Assembly (NCBI GenBank): GCA_018340375.1
Contig: JAFFJZ010000010.1
Coordinates: forward strand, 14,570,001-14,634,000
From: Gonatopus flavifemur
Lineage: Eukaryota; Arthropoda; Insecta; Hymenoptera; Dryinidae
DNA length: 64,000 bases
Direction: 5' to 3'
Part shown: in pieces, positions 21,871 through 32,900 of the stretch
How the letters are laid out: each line of letters opens with the position of its first letter
How positions within the stretch are numbered: the first letter of the stretch is position 1
Made by a program: the position numbers and the translations under genes
The notes under the pieces: generated by a model
Database searches by the model: none
Seen by the model: the letters and a program-made list of their open reading frames with translations, nothing else
Told to the model about the DNA's origin: nothing

Positions 21871-23039
21871 TAAGGTGGTCGTTGAAAATTAAATTCTTTC
21901 AGACGCCCAGAAAAATCCTTCCTTTTGACGAAAAACTACGGGAAAAATTTTGCTTTTTGATTTTTAACAAAAATAACACGTGCCGGCGGCCAATTTAAGT
22001 TCATTTTTCGATAAAATTATAGTTTTTTGGAATATTTGTTACATTATTTAAATTTTGATAGAAAATCATGAAAATATGCTTATAGGAAATCAAATTCTCT
22101 ACAAAAGGGTTTCTTTTGTTTTTAGATGAAGTTCATATCCATCGAGATAATCTCATTGGTAAACTTATTAACTTTATTAAATCATTTATTTTAGCACTAA
22201 AAACTTTATGTTTCTTGAAATATGAACAATTTAGTAAATTTTATATACAATTATTCATTTATAGAGATTAAGTTAATGACTACCAAGTTATATTCGATAT
22301 TATCTATCCATTTTCAAAAAAAAAAATTTCAAATTCACATCTTATAGACTGATTTATTAATTATATATATTATAATATTTAGTAAATAATTTATCTGTTG
22401 TGAACGATGTTGCTGAACGTGGTGTGAAATTAATGCAAGAATACAATGATGTGTTTACGAAAGATGAAAATCAGAAGCAGTTTGTGATTCAAATTTTGGA
22501 TGATTATAGAGCTCGAAACATAGAAAATACAAAAGAAAGCTTACTTAAACCTTGGAATTAATAAATCAGTCTATAAGATGTAAATTTGAACTTTTTTTTT
22601 TGAAAATGGATAGATAATATCGAATATAACTTGGTAGTCATTAACTTAATCTCTATAAATGAATAATTGTATATAAAATTTACTAAATTGTTCATATTCC
22701 AAGAAAAATAAAGTTTTTAGTGCTAAAATAAATGATTTAATAAAGTTAATAAGTTTACCAATGAGATTATCTCGATGGATATGAACTTCATCTCAAAACG
22801 AAAGAAACCCTTTTGTAGAGAATTTGATTTCCTATAAGCATATTTTCATGATTTTTTATCAAAATTTAAATAATGTAACAAATATTCCAAAAAACTATAA
22901 TTTTATCGAAAAATGAACTTGAATTGGCCGCCGTTATTTTTGTTAAAAATCAAAATGCAAAATTTTTCCCGTAGTTTTTCGTCAAAAGGAAGGATTTTTT
23001 TGGGCGCCTGAAAGAATTTAATTTTTAACGACCACCCTA
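21871..23039. mobile_element. hAT-like element with arms of almost 500 bp
   Basis: An 1169 bp element flanked by a perfect 8 bp direct repeat ATATGTAA (21863-21870 and 23040-23047). The ends read TAAGGTGGTCG and CGACCACCCTA. The inverted arms are about 490 bp (21871-22362 and 22556-23039) around a centre of about 193 bp that holds a coding exon. An 8 bp duplication of the nTnnnnAn type and a TAGGG-like end fit the hAT superfamily, but the retained protein piece does not show a hAT dimerisation motif I recognise. The class is therefore an inference. Confidence 0.8.
22383..22561 (+). pseudogene. orphan C-terminal exon inside the hAT-like element
   Basis: After a plausible acceptor (TAATATTTAG) an open frame runs about 59 codons to TAA. 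It reads NNLSVVNDVAERGVKLM, then QEYNDVFTKDENQKQFV, and ends ESLLKPWN. Codon structure is intact with no internal stop. The NDVAERGV..YND...KDE.QKQF pattern looks like a conserved domain tail, probably the last exon of the autonomous parent's protein. I cannot name the family. It lies exactly between the two long arms, with its stop codon at the edge of the right arm. Confidence 0.55.
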
Positions 23040-25336
23040 ATATGTAAGAGTTATGTCCACATTCGTAGAGCCCCTCGCAATTCAAGTCTTCTATCGATGG
23101 GAAAGATACAGGTCGTAAAATTGTTATATCTTATTTAAAACACAAAAACCAAACAGCATTTCAATTTTCATACATCATTCTTCTATGTCAATCAAGAAAA
23201 TCCGAAAGGAATCGTGAAATTCAAAATTTACTCGGGGGTTAAAAGAAAAAGCTCTTTTTGGAGGAAGAATAATCACTTCAACTTGCTATAAAAATTGCTC
23301 GGACATAATTTTCCATAAACTTTTCAAGGTTCAAATAGAAGAGGATACCAAACTGAAGGTAACAAGCTTTGGTTCATTTCAATCGGACTTCTAATTTTTT
23401 TGCACTCACTCCCACCAGTTTATAATGATTGTGAAAATGAAAACTGGAGGAAACACACTTTCCCTCATTATTTCTGATTGGAAGAAAATTTTTTTATCAA
23501 CGTGAAACATTGAATTCAAAAGAGGGGCTTCAAAAAAGAGGTCTAATTCAGAGAATTTATATGTCAACTATGTTAACATTGTCGATGGAACTTGTTTTGG
23601 AAAATAAATTGAGAGAATTGACATAGAATTCTTATGCAAAGTATACATAAAATTTAAAAACGTTGTATACCAATTCCGGGCGAATTAAAATGTTATCTAA
23701 AGTGTTCTTGAAATGATATCAAATTGCACGTCAGGGGATACTTTTTGGATCTTGTACGTTAATGCGCGTACAATGTATTATACGTGCACTGAGTCGCCGT
23801 GCTCTTGGTGTTCTTGCGCTTTTCTTTGCACATTTTTCCTTGTGGTGAACACCAGACAGGACACGACGAGATTACACAACATCTTGTGTTAGTCTCGAAT
23901 TTTAAGTCTTATATTACTCTGGTCTAGATCTTGCCAATATAGGTTTTAGCTTCGTCTTTATTTCGATGTTGGTCGAAAGGAGGCAATGTGATTGATGAAC
24001 TCCATTAGTTCATTTCGATATATAACGTAAGAATGAGCTCATGCTTCAGTATAAATTTTGTGCCTTGCAATATTTTTTAGACAGGTTCTAGACGCCTTGC
24101 ACAACACTTGCAGATGAGTTTTAGACCAATTCTTTCCTAAAACTCGTATAAAAGATGTGTTCAATATGTCTCGTATCTAAAATTCGTCCTCAAATCACTT
24201 TTTAGATGCAAGAAATGTTAAAGTCATCTTTTAGACGAGTTTTAGACAAGAATGGGTGTAAAATTCGTTTAAAAGTGTCGTGAAAAGTGTTTCAAACATT
24301 TTTCGCTTGACGAACCAAAATTGTGAGAAATTATGTTTACACTATTTCCTCGTGATGGCTATTGGGAATGTCTCCGCTATGTATTTTCACAATCATGCGG
24401 AAGCAAAAGCATCCATTAGTTACAATTGCCAACAATCTGGACCTCCGGGAACTAGTGGGAAAGTGTACCACTTCAGGGTGTAACCCACTCAAATGTAAAT
24501 TTACTTTCAATCTCTGAGAAATCTTGGAAAACAGTTCTTTATTGGATTAGTGCAATTTATGGGATCACATAGTTGCAACATTCCAATTATTGTGAAGTCC
24601 AACAACTTCCACATGCATTTGAAAGCGCATTGACTGCTCTTACGTAAAATTTATTCATACAAAATAAACTGATATTGTATCATTACACAAAGTGGCCTTG
24701 CGGACTTTCGTAATCGAATATTTACTGAACGTGAGTGCAATAGATCGGAACATTCAAAATCAAGAAGTGGAGAGAGGAGAGAATCGGATTCGAGGATCAT
24801 ATTTACATATGTTTGCATGTTGAGAACTATTCCCAATCATTCAGAAGTTGAATAATCTGAGGGAGAACAAGCTTTTAATGCTTTGAACGCGTCTTTATCA
24901 AAACTGTTTTTATAGTCGATGAGCGAGATTCATCTAAAACAGCTGAATTCATCAATTTCAAATACCCACACAAGTTTTATTAACATATTTCTCAATCATT
25001 GATCTAAGGTTTTTCCTCTCATTGATAAATATTTTCCATTTTGTAAACCATGTGGAGCCAAAATTTTTATTGAAAATTGAAATTTTCCCTTGAGACGCCG
25101 CTGTTGTGTTCGAAATTCATATTTTGTGTACTCCTTTGATTTAATACTAGATTGCATCTTGTATTAATGGAATGTTTTCAACTCTTTGATTTCGAATGAT
25201 TCGGACTAGATATATAAGGCTCACTGCAAGACGGTTTATTTTTAGAGGATTCTAAAAAAATCGGCTATATTCTGGTGGGAAAATTTAAAAAATTATATAT
25301 AATGTATATGCAAATATATATAACTTATGTATAAAC
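23040..25336. other. intergenic sequence without a gene
   Basis: No convincing gene. TTTTAGAC/CTAAAA motifs recur at about 24070-24260. Short open frames at 24280-24483 and elsewhere lack any domain. The rest shows nothing recognisable. Confidence 0.35.
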
Positions 25337-25579
25337 TACACGGAGAGGAGAGAATTGTAATATTTACCATGCTAACATAGTATTCGGTCTTAATTTATAT
25401 AAAATCGTGAATGTTACTATGCAAGAATAGAATTTTCTACCATTTTACTATGTAACATAGTAATCATTCACAGAAAAATGGTGAAGAATTCTATTCTTAC
25501 ATACATTCGATTTTATATCAAATAAGACCAAATACTATTTTAGTATGATAAATATTACCATTCTTTTTTCTCCGTGTAT
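25337..25579. repeat. hairpin element of the ACACGGAGA group
   Basis: The ends are ACACGGAGAGGAGAGAATTG and CATTCTTTTTTCTCCGTGTA. The arms share TATTTACCAT, AACATAGTA and TTCGATTTTATAT-like blocks in inverted order. About 240 bp, non-coding. Confidence 0.75.
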
Positions 25580-25715
25580 ATTGAATTGAATATAAATTGT
25601 ATATAATTTTCAAATTCTTTTTTCCTTTTTCCCAGAGTTATTACAAACCATTTCAGCTTTCATTGTGAATTACAATTAGCACAGGCGATGGTTGAAAACA
25701 TTGATGTTGTCACAT

Positions 25716-27471
25716 CCCATGTGGAAAGTTGTAAAGAGGTGCAGTACTGGCAAGGTTGTATTTGCCATGTTAGAGCAGAAACAAGGATTTATATTCAGGG
25801 TCAGTATTGTTTCTCAACTGGCACCAATCGTTGGACGGATTTTAAGAAAAGACCCAAGTTTCAGGAAAACGGAACTGTCCCAGTATCGAACCAGAGTTGG
25901 CAACATTGTGCGAGCTAGTATTCATACAACATTGTCTCACTATGAAATTGGTCGTGAATCAGAATCCAAATCAACTTTATTTCAATAGACCCAGACTATG
26001 CCAGTACTGAGCCAGCGCTGGTTACATTGTAAAATACCTGAGAACACGATACTCTAACGGTATTGCTGTAAAGTCATCCTAATACTGAGTTGGTAGGGGA
26101 TCAGAAACCAAATTCATTCTGTAGTAGTGCAGCTGCTTTCGTAAGACGAGGCTGGGCCAGTAGTGAGCCAGAACTGATAACGCTGTGGAATACACGAAAA
26201 AACAACATACTACCAGCACCGGTGCAACGTTGTTTTACCACGGAATCGGTGGTTAATTTGAATTGAAATTAAGTTCGTAACGACACGTTCCTTTTTGTGA
26301 AACAACACAGTGCCAGTACCAAAACAAAGATAACAGTGCCCACCACTGAGAAGATATAAGACTGTACTAGTATCGATACAACTCTGTCTTATTACGGAAT
26401 CGATAGAGGAACGGAGTTCCAACCAACGGTCTAGGAATAAGGCTGTTTTAATGAGATCGAGATGTGCCAGTACTAAACCAGACTCCATAATGACGTGGAA
26501 TACCGTAAAAAAAAACTACACTATACCAGCATTGATACAACTTTGTCTTACTACGGAATCGATGGGGAAGTGAAGTTCCGATCAACGGTCTACACTGTAA
26601 AAAATTTATATGGGAAACTTCGCATAAATATTCAGAATTACACTGCAAATGTACTGGAAGATGTTAGTAAAAATTCCATAAAGTTTGAAATTTTTAGTTA
26701 AATTTATGAGAAATTTCATATATATTTAACAGAAATTGATTTCCTATCGCATGGTTGAAATTTTCCGATTGAAACACGGCTGTTTTACTAGATAACAACG
26801 TAGAATACCGTAGAGCACCGACAATTTGCCAGTATTGATAGAACCATGTTCCACTATAGCATCCATGATGAATCATCGGACTCCAACGGAATTAATACAA
26901 TAAATGGCAATTTGAGTGATTCATCGTCAACACGAAGATTGGCTGATGTGATAGAGACTCGGGTTTCTCACTTGCGAAGCCTGGGTTCAATCCTCATTAG
27001 TTGAACTTTCGAGAAATCACTTTCAAAATGTCTTTCTCCGATAATGATGATGAGAAAAATGTATTTAGAAGAATTTTAAATTTCAAATTTGACGTATTGT
27101 TTATATTATTTGAAACATGATAACACGGATAACTTTGGTTACCGGTACTGTGCCAGTATTGGGTCGGGTTTGAATTTACATATAGGATGTTATCATTTCG
27201 ACTCCTTTCCATCTCTTAATTAGCTCTGGCAAAACAACTGATCCCTTTGAAGCGCCAGAGATCCCCCATAACTAGCCCTCATAAAAAACCAGTACTGGCA
27301 CATTGGTAAATGTTATTTTGGCCCTTACGTTCAACGATGTTATCATTTTGACTCCGGGTCAGTATCGTCAATTCAACTGGCTCTCTAATGGTGAGAGTGC
27401 ATTTGCCAGTACTGGCAACTCTGGCAACAGTGCTCAGCCAGTACCGGCCCGTGTTTCCATTTCCACATGGG
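25716..27471. mobile_element. TIR-bounded element with an internal tandem array
   Basis: The ends are CCCATGTGGAAA (from 25716) and TTTCCACATGGG (to 27471), with AT on each side. The interior is a degenerate tandem array of units about 155 bp long (starts near 25997, 26157, 26311 and 26466). Each unit has a CCAGTACTRARCCAG-like block, and several also have a GATACAACTTTGTCTTA block and an ACGGAATCGATGG block. CCAGTACTGG-type motifs occur about ten times, including two perfect palindromes near 27290 and 27404. A small insertion splits the array at about 26595-26760. No protein is recognised. The element at 52951-53037 has the same ends and the same motif. Confidence 0.7.
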
Positions 27472-28430
27472 ATATACTCTTCGTCAAATTTCATACGATA
27501 CCAATAGAAATAAAATGGTTTTTTATCGTATAAAAAGTCTATAAGAAATGAAAATGACTTCGAAAGTATGATTATTCCATAGAAATATTTGTTACGAACA
27601 TGAAAGGTGTGCAGAAATTCACAGTGTAATCACGTACATTTCCTCGTTCCTTATATTCATGCTACTGCACACGTTTATGCACAAAGATGTTAATGCCTTT
27701 CTTCTGTTATCGTTTCAAAAATTTCGTAATTAAATTCTACATATTCTATATCAAGTCTCCCAACTGTTCAAGAAACCCACAGACACATATATTTTTCCCA
27801 CTACTCTCTGATAAATTGGTTCACCATCACACGATTACTTGAATTTTGCGAGTCATTTGCTGACAAGGGAAAACGGAAGCGTTCTGCTTATAACATCGAG
27901 TGAATTACATTGACTTCTTCACGTTATTATTAATTCAACTAGTTAATTAAAATGACGTTTGTGTAATATTTCATACGCTATAATCATGCTGTTATGGAAT
28001 CATAATCTCACCATCTTACTCAATAGTGAAGAATATGAATAGTGACTATGCAAGAAAGTTTCCTGAGAAAGCGATGGTACGATACGAATGTGGTCTGAAT
28101 TTGTTAACGATTATCGCAATACATACAATACAAATATTCTCACATTGCAATCAGGAATTATTCTCCTGTGTAATAGATAAGAAACATGGAAATGTATTAT
28201 GGACTTGTGCAATGAATATGTAACAACTGCAATAGTTCTCATACTCCGAAGAATCACTTTACATATATCCTGTTCGAAGCACCTGTATTTAACACTTAGA
28301 CTGACGGCAGCAGCCAAATTGACTCCTAAGGCTCCTCTCGTGTTTGATTTCATAGATGTTATTCAATTTACAGGAATAGTGTAGGGTTTTGACGTTTTTT
28401 AAAAGTTCCAGGATCAATTGTAATGTTACA
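27472..28430. other. intergenic sequence without a gene
   Basis: AT-rich sequence in which I see no coding region or repeat boundary. Confidence 0.35.
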
Positions 28431-28770
28431 CAGAGGAAGGAGAAATTTGCTGTGACAGTGAAATCCAATTTTGCTAATCTTTCAAGTCACACCATTACAG
28501 CAATCTTGTTTGCTGCGACAGCAAATGTTCAACTGTGGCAGCAAAGAACTTTTACTTCTTCGGCAAAATATGTTCACTGTTTTGTATGTGAGAGATAAAA
28601 TTTTGCTGATCCAGCGAGAAATTTGCCGTTATAGTCAATCATGTTGCTCTCTCGGTAATCCAGTCAACTATGACAGCGAATTTTCAGCTGCGTTAGGAAA
28701 AAGATTTGCTATCCTGTACATAATACCTCGATTTGCTACGTCAACAAATTTTTTTCCTCCGCGTATCAGA
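28431..28770. repeat. interspersed repeat, uninterrupted copy
   Basis: It starts CACAGAGGAAGGAGAAATTT and ends TTTTTTTCCTCCGCGTATC, so the ends are inverted. It contains several GCTGTGACAG / GACAGCAAAT motifs. The right half (28615-28770) is the uninterrupted counterpart of the repeat into which mariner 2 inserted at 3841. Non-coding. Confidence 0.6.
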
Positions 28771-28934
28771 GGCGATCCCTTCAAATTCCTCCAGACGCTT
28801 GAAATTTTGATGAGTTTATCAAAGAGAGAAATTTTTGTTTATTCGTACAACGATGTAAAAACGTCGCTAATATTGATGATATTCTTCTTCGTACATTATA
28901 TTTAATCAACCATGTTGACCTCTGAGCCTAGATT

Positions 28935-29405
28935 TCCACAGAGAAAAAAGAAATTTGCCGTGACAGCGCAATCTAATTTTGCTGGGTCCTTTTTGCTGAA
29001 GCAGCAAATTTTTTGCTGTGATAGTAAACTATTTGTTGCCAAATAATAATAATAATTCGTCACCAAGTTTTAGTATTATATATAGAAAAGAGAACTGTTG
29101 AAGAACTGTTTCAGAATACAAAGTGTTGTTGAAGAGTTTGAAAAGGATTCAATTCTCCAGACATTTGTGAGTTCCATTAAAATTTTCAAAAAAGTCTCAT
29201 AGAATTTTAACTTTTTTGGAGCACTTTTCGATTCTAAAAGAGTTCTTCAAGAATTATTTTGAGATTCTTGCGTGCTGTCTTGGTAGCGGACAAATTTTGT
29301 TAGAAGAGTCAACATTTTATATTGTCACAGCTAAAATGTCGCTGTCAAAGTTGACAATATTGCTGTGATAGCAAATAGATTGCCGTTACAGCCAAACATT
29401 TGGTA
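28935..29405. repeat. further GCTGTGACAGCAAA-type repeat debris
   Basis: It begins CCACAGAGAAAAAAGAAATT and carries repeated TTTGCTGTGATAGTAAA and TTGCTGTGATAGCAAAT motifs, with a non-repeat block in the middle (about 29050-29300). It lies just upstream of the cadherin coding start and is non-coding as far as I can see. Confidence 0.5.
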
Positions 29406-29663
29406 ATTCAGGAGAATATAACCAGCGCAATCAGATTCTTCGTGTCGTTTAATCTGTTTTCATGCATCATTAGAAGAATCAAGAAGATGTTAACAAAAGA
29501 AATTTGGTTGATTTGTTGCATCTTATGAAACAATGAGTTCTTGAACTAACTCGATCAATGAATTGAACAAAAGTACTTGCAACAAATTATCCTCCGATAA
29601 ATAATTATCATAATAAAATATAACACGTGTAAAATGTTTAATTTTAATATGTTGCAGGTGACG

Positions 29664-29961
29664 ATGTGGACAGTTATTCTTTTTCTGATCACCGCATGGT
29701 CATTATCATGGGGTCAAGTGATCAACAGAGCACCACATTTTGTACAAGGAGGAGATATGGCAAGGTTGGCTGTTTCGGAAGGAACTCCACCCGGTGCCCC
29801 TGTATATACACTCCAAGGAGAAGATCCCGAAGGTTCCAGATTACATTATTCTATAAGTGGTGAATATTTCACGGTTGAAAGGGATACAGGAGTCGTGATT
29901 CTGAGGAAGCCACTAGATAGAGAAACACAAGACTTAATCGAAGTGATAATTAGTATAACAG
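29664..29961 (+). CDS. cadherin coding exon 1
   Basis: Encodes the signal peptide and the first part of repeat 1 (RAPHFVQGGD..., GEDPEGSRLHYSISG, LDRETQDL). The exon itself probably begins at 29658, just after TTGCAG. Donor ACAG|GTACTT; ends in phase 1. Confidence 0.9.
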
Positions 29962-32900
29962 GTACTTATGATGTTAATTTTATTATTCTAATCGTTCAAC
30001 TGAATACTCAGTTCTCTATGATGGGAACTTTTCTTCCAGTGTCAGAAAAAACTATGGAATGATTTTCATTTTTACAGATGAAAGAGAAGTTCTAGTTAAT
30101 GTTTATCACATTTCAAAGGAGTTTCAAAACGATGTTCTTGAAAATCACGGGCCAAAGAGAATGTGGATAAGTGGAGACTGAAGTTCGGTAGAACTAATTT
30201 TAAGTTTCCAAATGTCTCACAAAGAACAGTTCAATGAACGTTAGAATGTATTTTTGAGAAGAATTCCAAGCAAGCTTTACAGAACGTTTAGGTGTAATTT
30301 CATACGAGCATCAAACGTCCAGCGTCGAGCGATTTTCACATTTTCTGGGATTCAGCGTGAAAGCTAAACAGTGTTTAGCTTTGACGCCGTTCTAACCCAT
30401 AATTGAGTTTCAGCACAATCCGTAATTATTCAATCATTCTCAATAGTGCAGGATAAAGAAGGCACTTCAGCTCAAACAATATATATTCATATATGTTCAA
30501 TATTCTTTCTTCCGCACAGAGAATAGTTAAAAGACAACTTTTAACTCTCAAATTGAGCGTCGAGAAACATCATGAAGCTTTGACGCTGAAATCTAGAACC
30601 TGGGAAAATCGCTCGTCGCTCAACGCTCGACGCTCGTGTGAAATTACAACTTTTATCAAAGATTTTCCGAAGCATCAGTCCCCAGATAGCAATCTGAGCT
30701 TGCCACAAAACTGTTGAGTAGCCCCGGCAGAAATCATTCTAGCCACCATATAGTTAATTTCAAGGCACTTTTTAGTGACCAGCTTCACCGCAAGCCCCTT
30801 GAAAGGTGCTAAACAACAGCTATAATTAATTTTACTAGGGAGCCCTTACAAAAACTCTAGATTGAAGATTGCAATAAGTTTTCTTCAACAATGCAATGAC
30901 AAGGTTATATGGTATTTCGCTATCTGAATTGAGTGTGTTCCAACTCTGGTGTACAAAGTCTATTAAATCTCATTAGTTAATGAAATTTGATACAAACTTT
31001 ATACTTTGCAACGATAAATGAACATTCACAATTCTTTAAACCCGTTGAAACCCATTGGAACCGATTGAATTGATGGAATTCAATGAGAATTTCATAAGTT
31101 GGAATGATCATTTACCATTTCAAAGTCTGTATCAAATCTCATTGATCAATAATATTCAATACACATTTTTTACCGGGAAAGGTTCATTTTTTTGTGAAGA
31201 AAAACATTTCGAACTGAAAGTTAAATGGATGTCTGAAAACAATATTGTAAAATAAGCATACATCTAACGTTGATCTAACGTTCATTGGTTCTCCGTTGAA
31301 TCTTTACGAACCTCAACTTCGGGTCAAAGTGAAACGAACATCGCGCTGAGGGTGGGATGGGCCTGCAATGATTTTTTTCCCCGCATAATTTCTTGAAGAA
31401 AAATATCTTGAAGACAGGGTCAACTGCTCCAAACCGACAGCTACCTATCAATATCGACTTCTTATTTTATCCACTTCCGATTAACATACAAATTGTTATC
31501 CTCGTGCTGTGAAATGTGGAAATAACAGTCTGTTACCATTTTTCGGTTACGTGGGCAGCCAGCCCACACCCATCAAAGCTGAAATTCGATGAAGTAATAA
31601 TAGCTAATCATGTAGAGAATGAGAAAAATACAGTCTGCTAGTCTCCGAACATTGAATTCATCGTGGTGTTGTTGTCATCGAGTGTGTGCTAGTACACATT
31701 GATGCATACCTTGATTGCACATTCACTTGTTCCACATGGTTGGATACTACTTTGCCGCATTCCAACCTTGATAAAATGATGATACGAACTATTTTTGTGT
31801 TCTGGAACTCATTTGAGGGTGGCAGAGACGGCTTTTATGTCGTAGGCGTACCAGGAAATTGTCATTTCATCGCCTTTTATAAGAAAAAGGATAAAGCTAA
31901 CATTCATTTCCAGTAAAATGATATGCAGTGATTTGAATGAAATGAAATTGTGCACTGAAAAAGTTTGGTGCTCAACCTGTCATTTCAATTTCGTATGTAC
32001 GATTTGATGCAGCTCCCACGCTAAATCTGTCTTAGATGTTGAACGTAATTGAAATTCTACGTACTTCCATGCAACTTCTGCTCCGGATTTGGTGAACGAG
32101 CCGCACCAAATCGTACGTACGAACACTGCACCTCATTGAAATGACAGGTTACGCACCAAACTTTTTTCAGCGTGCTCGCTTCGCTAGCCATTGATTGCTC
32201 CGAATGACCCTAGCAAATTTGATGATACTGTGATTATACTGAAATTATCCAGTTTGTTTTTGAATCTTCCATACCTCATTTATACTCAAATAATGTTATT
32301 ACTGAAATGAAACTGGATTTACACTAAAAACATACCAAAATCTGATACGTTCTCGGTAATAATTGGGTATGGAGGATTCATACCGAATTCATTCCGAATT
32401 CATACGGAATAAATACTGAATGATTGGAAATCTGTCGGTATACTTCAAGTAGAAAAATTTCACGAGCATACGGTGTGCTTCCAGTTCACTCTTGATCACA
32501 ACTTGGTATTTTACTGAATTCCTACTAGATTCATACTGATTGTATACCATACCAAAATTATACTTACAGAATCCTGAAAATTTCGGTATGATTGGATTTG
32601 CTAGGGGATGCTCGCTTCGCTCGTACTTTTTAAATGTGAGGACGTTCGCTTCGCTCGCCATCTAATGATTCGAATGGCAAGTGATTGGAAAAAAGAAGAA
32701 CCCAGAGAAATCTATTAAGAAATAATGATTGATCGGCATTTAATAGAAACAGCCTCTAAAATTTGATATTCCTTTGGAAAAGAACCAATAATTTTTGAAT
32801 GAGCCAAAAAAAGATAAATTTCGTTGAATGCATTAGGAAACCGCTGAAATTCAGCCAAAAATCGGCATTTTGAGGAACAGGGATGGATATCGAAAGATCT

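Noticed and set aside
23780..23880. GC-richer block that might be a promoter
   Set aside because: No gene follows and no specific promoter motif can be supported.
26945..27005. tRNA-like stretch with GGTTCAATCC
   Set aside because: A-box and B-box-like words are present, but no acceptor or anticodon stem folds, and it lies inside the tandem-array element.
28471..28905. 144-codon plus-strand ORF
   Set aside because: It runs through the GCTGTGACAG repeat and its flank, so it follows a non-coding repeat.
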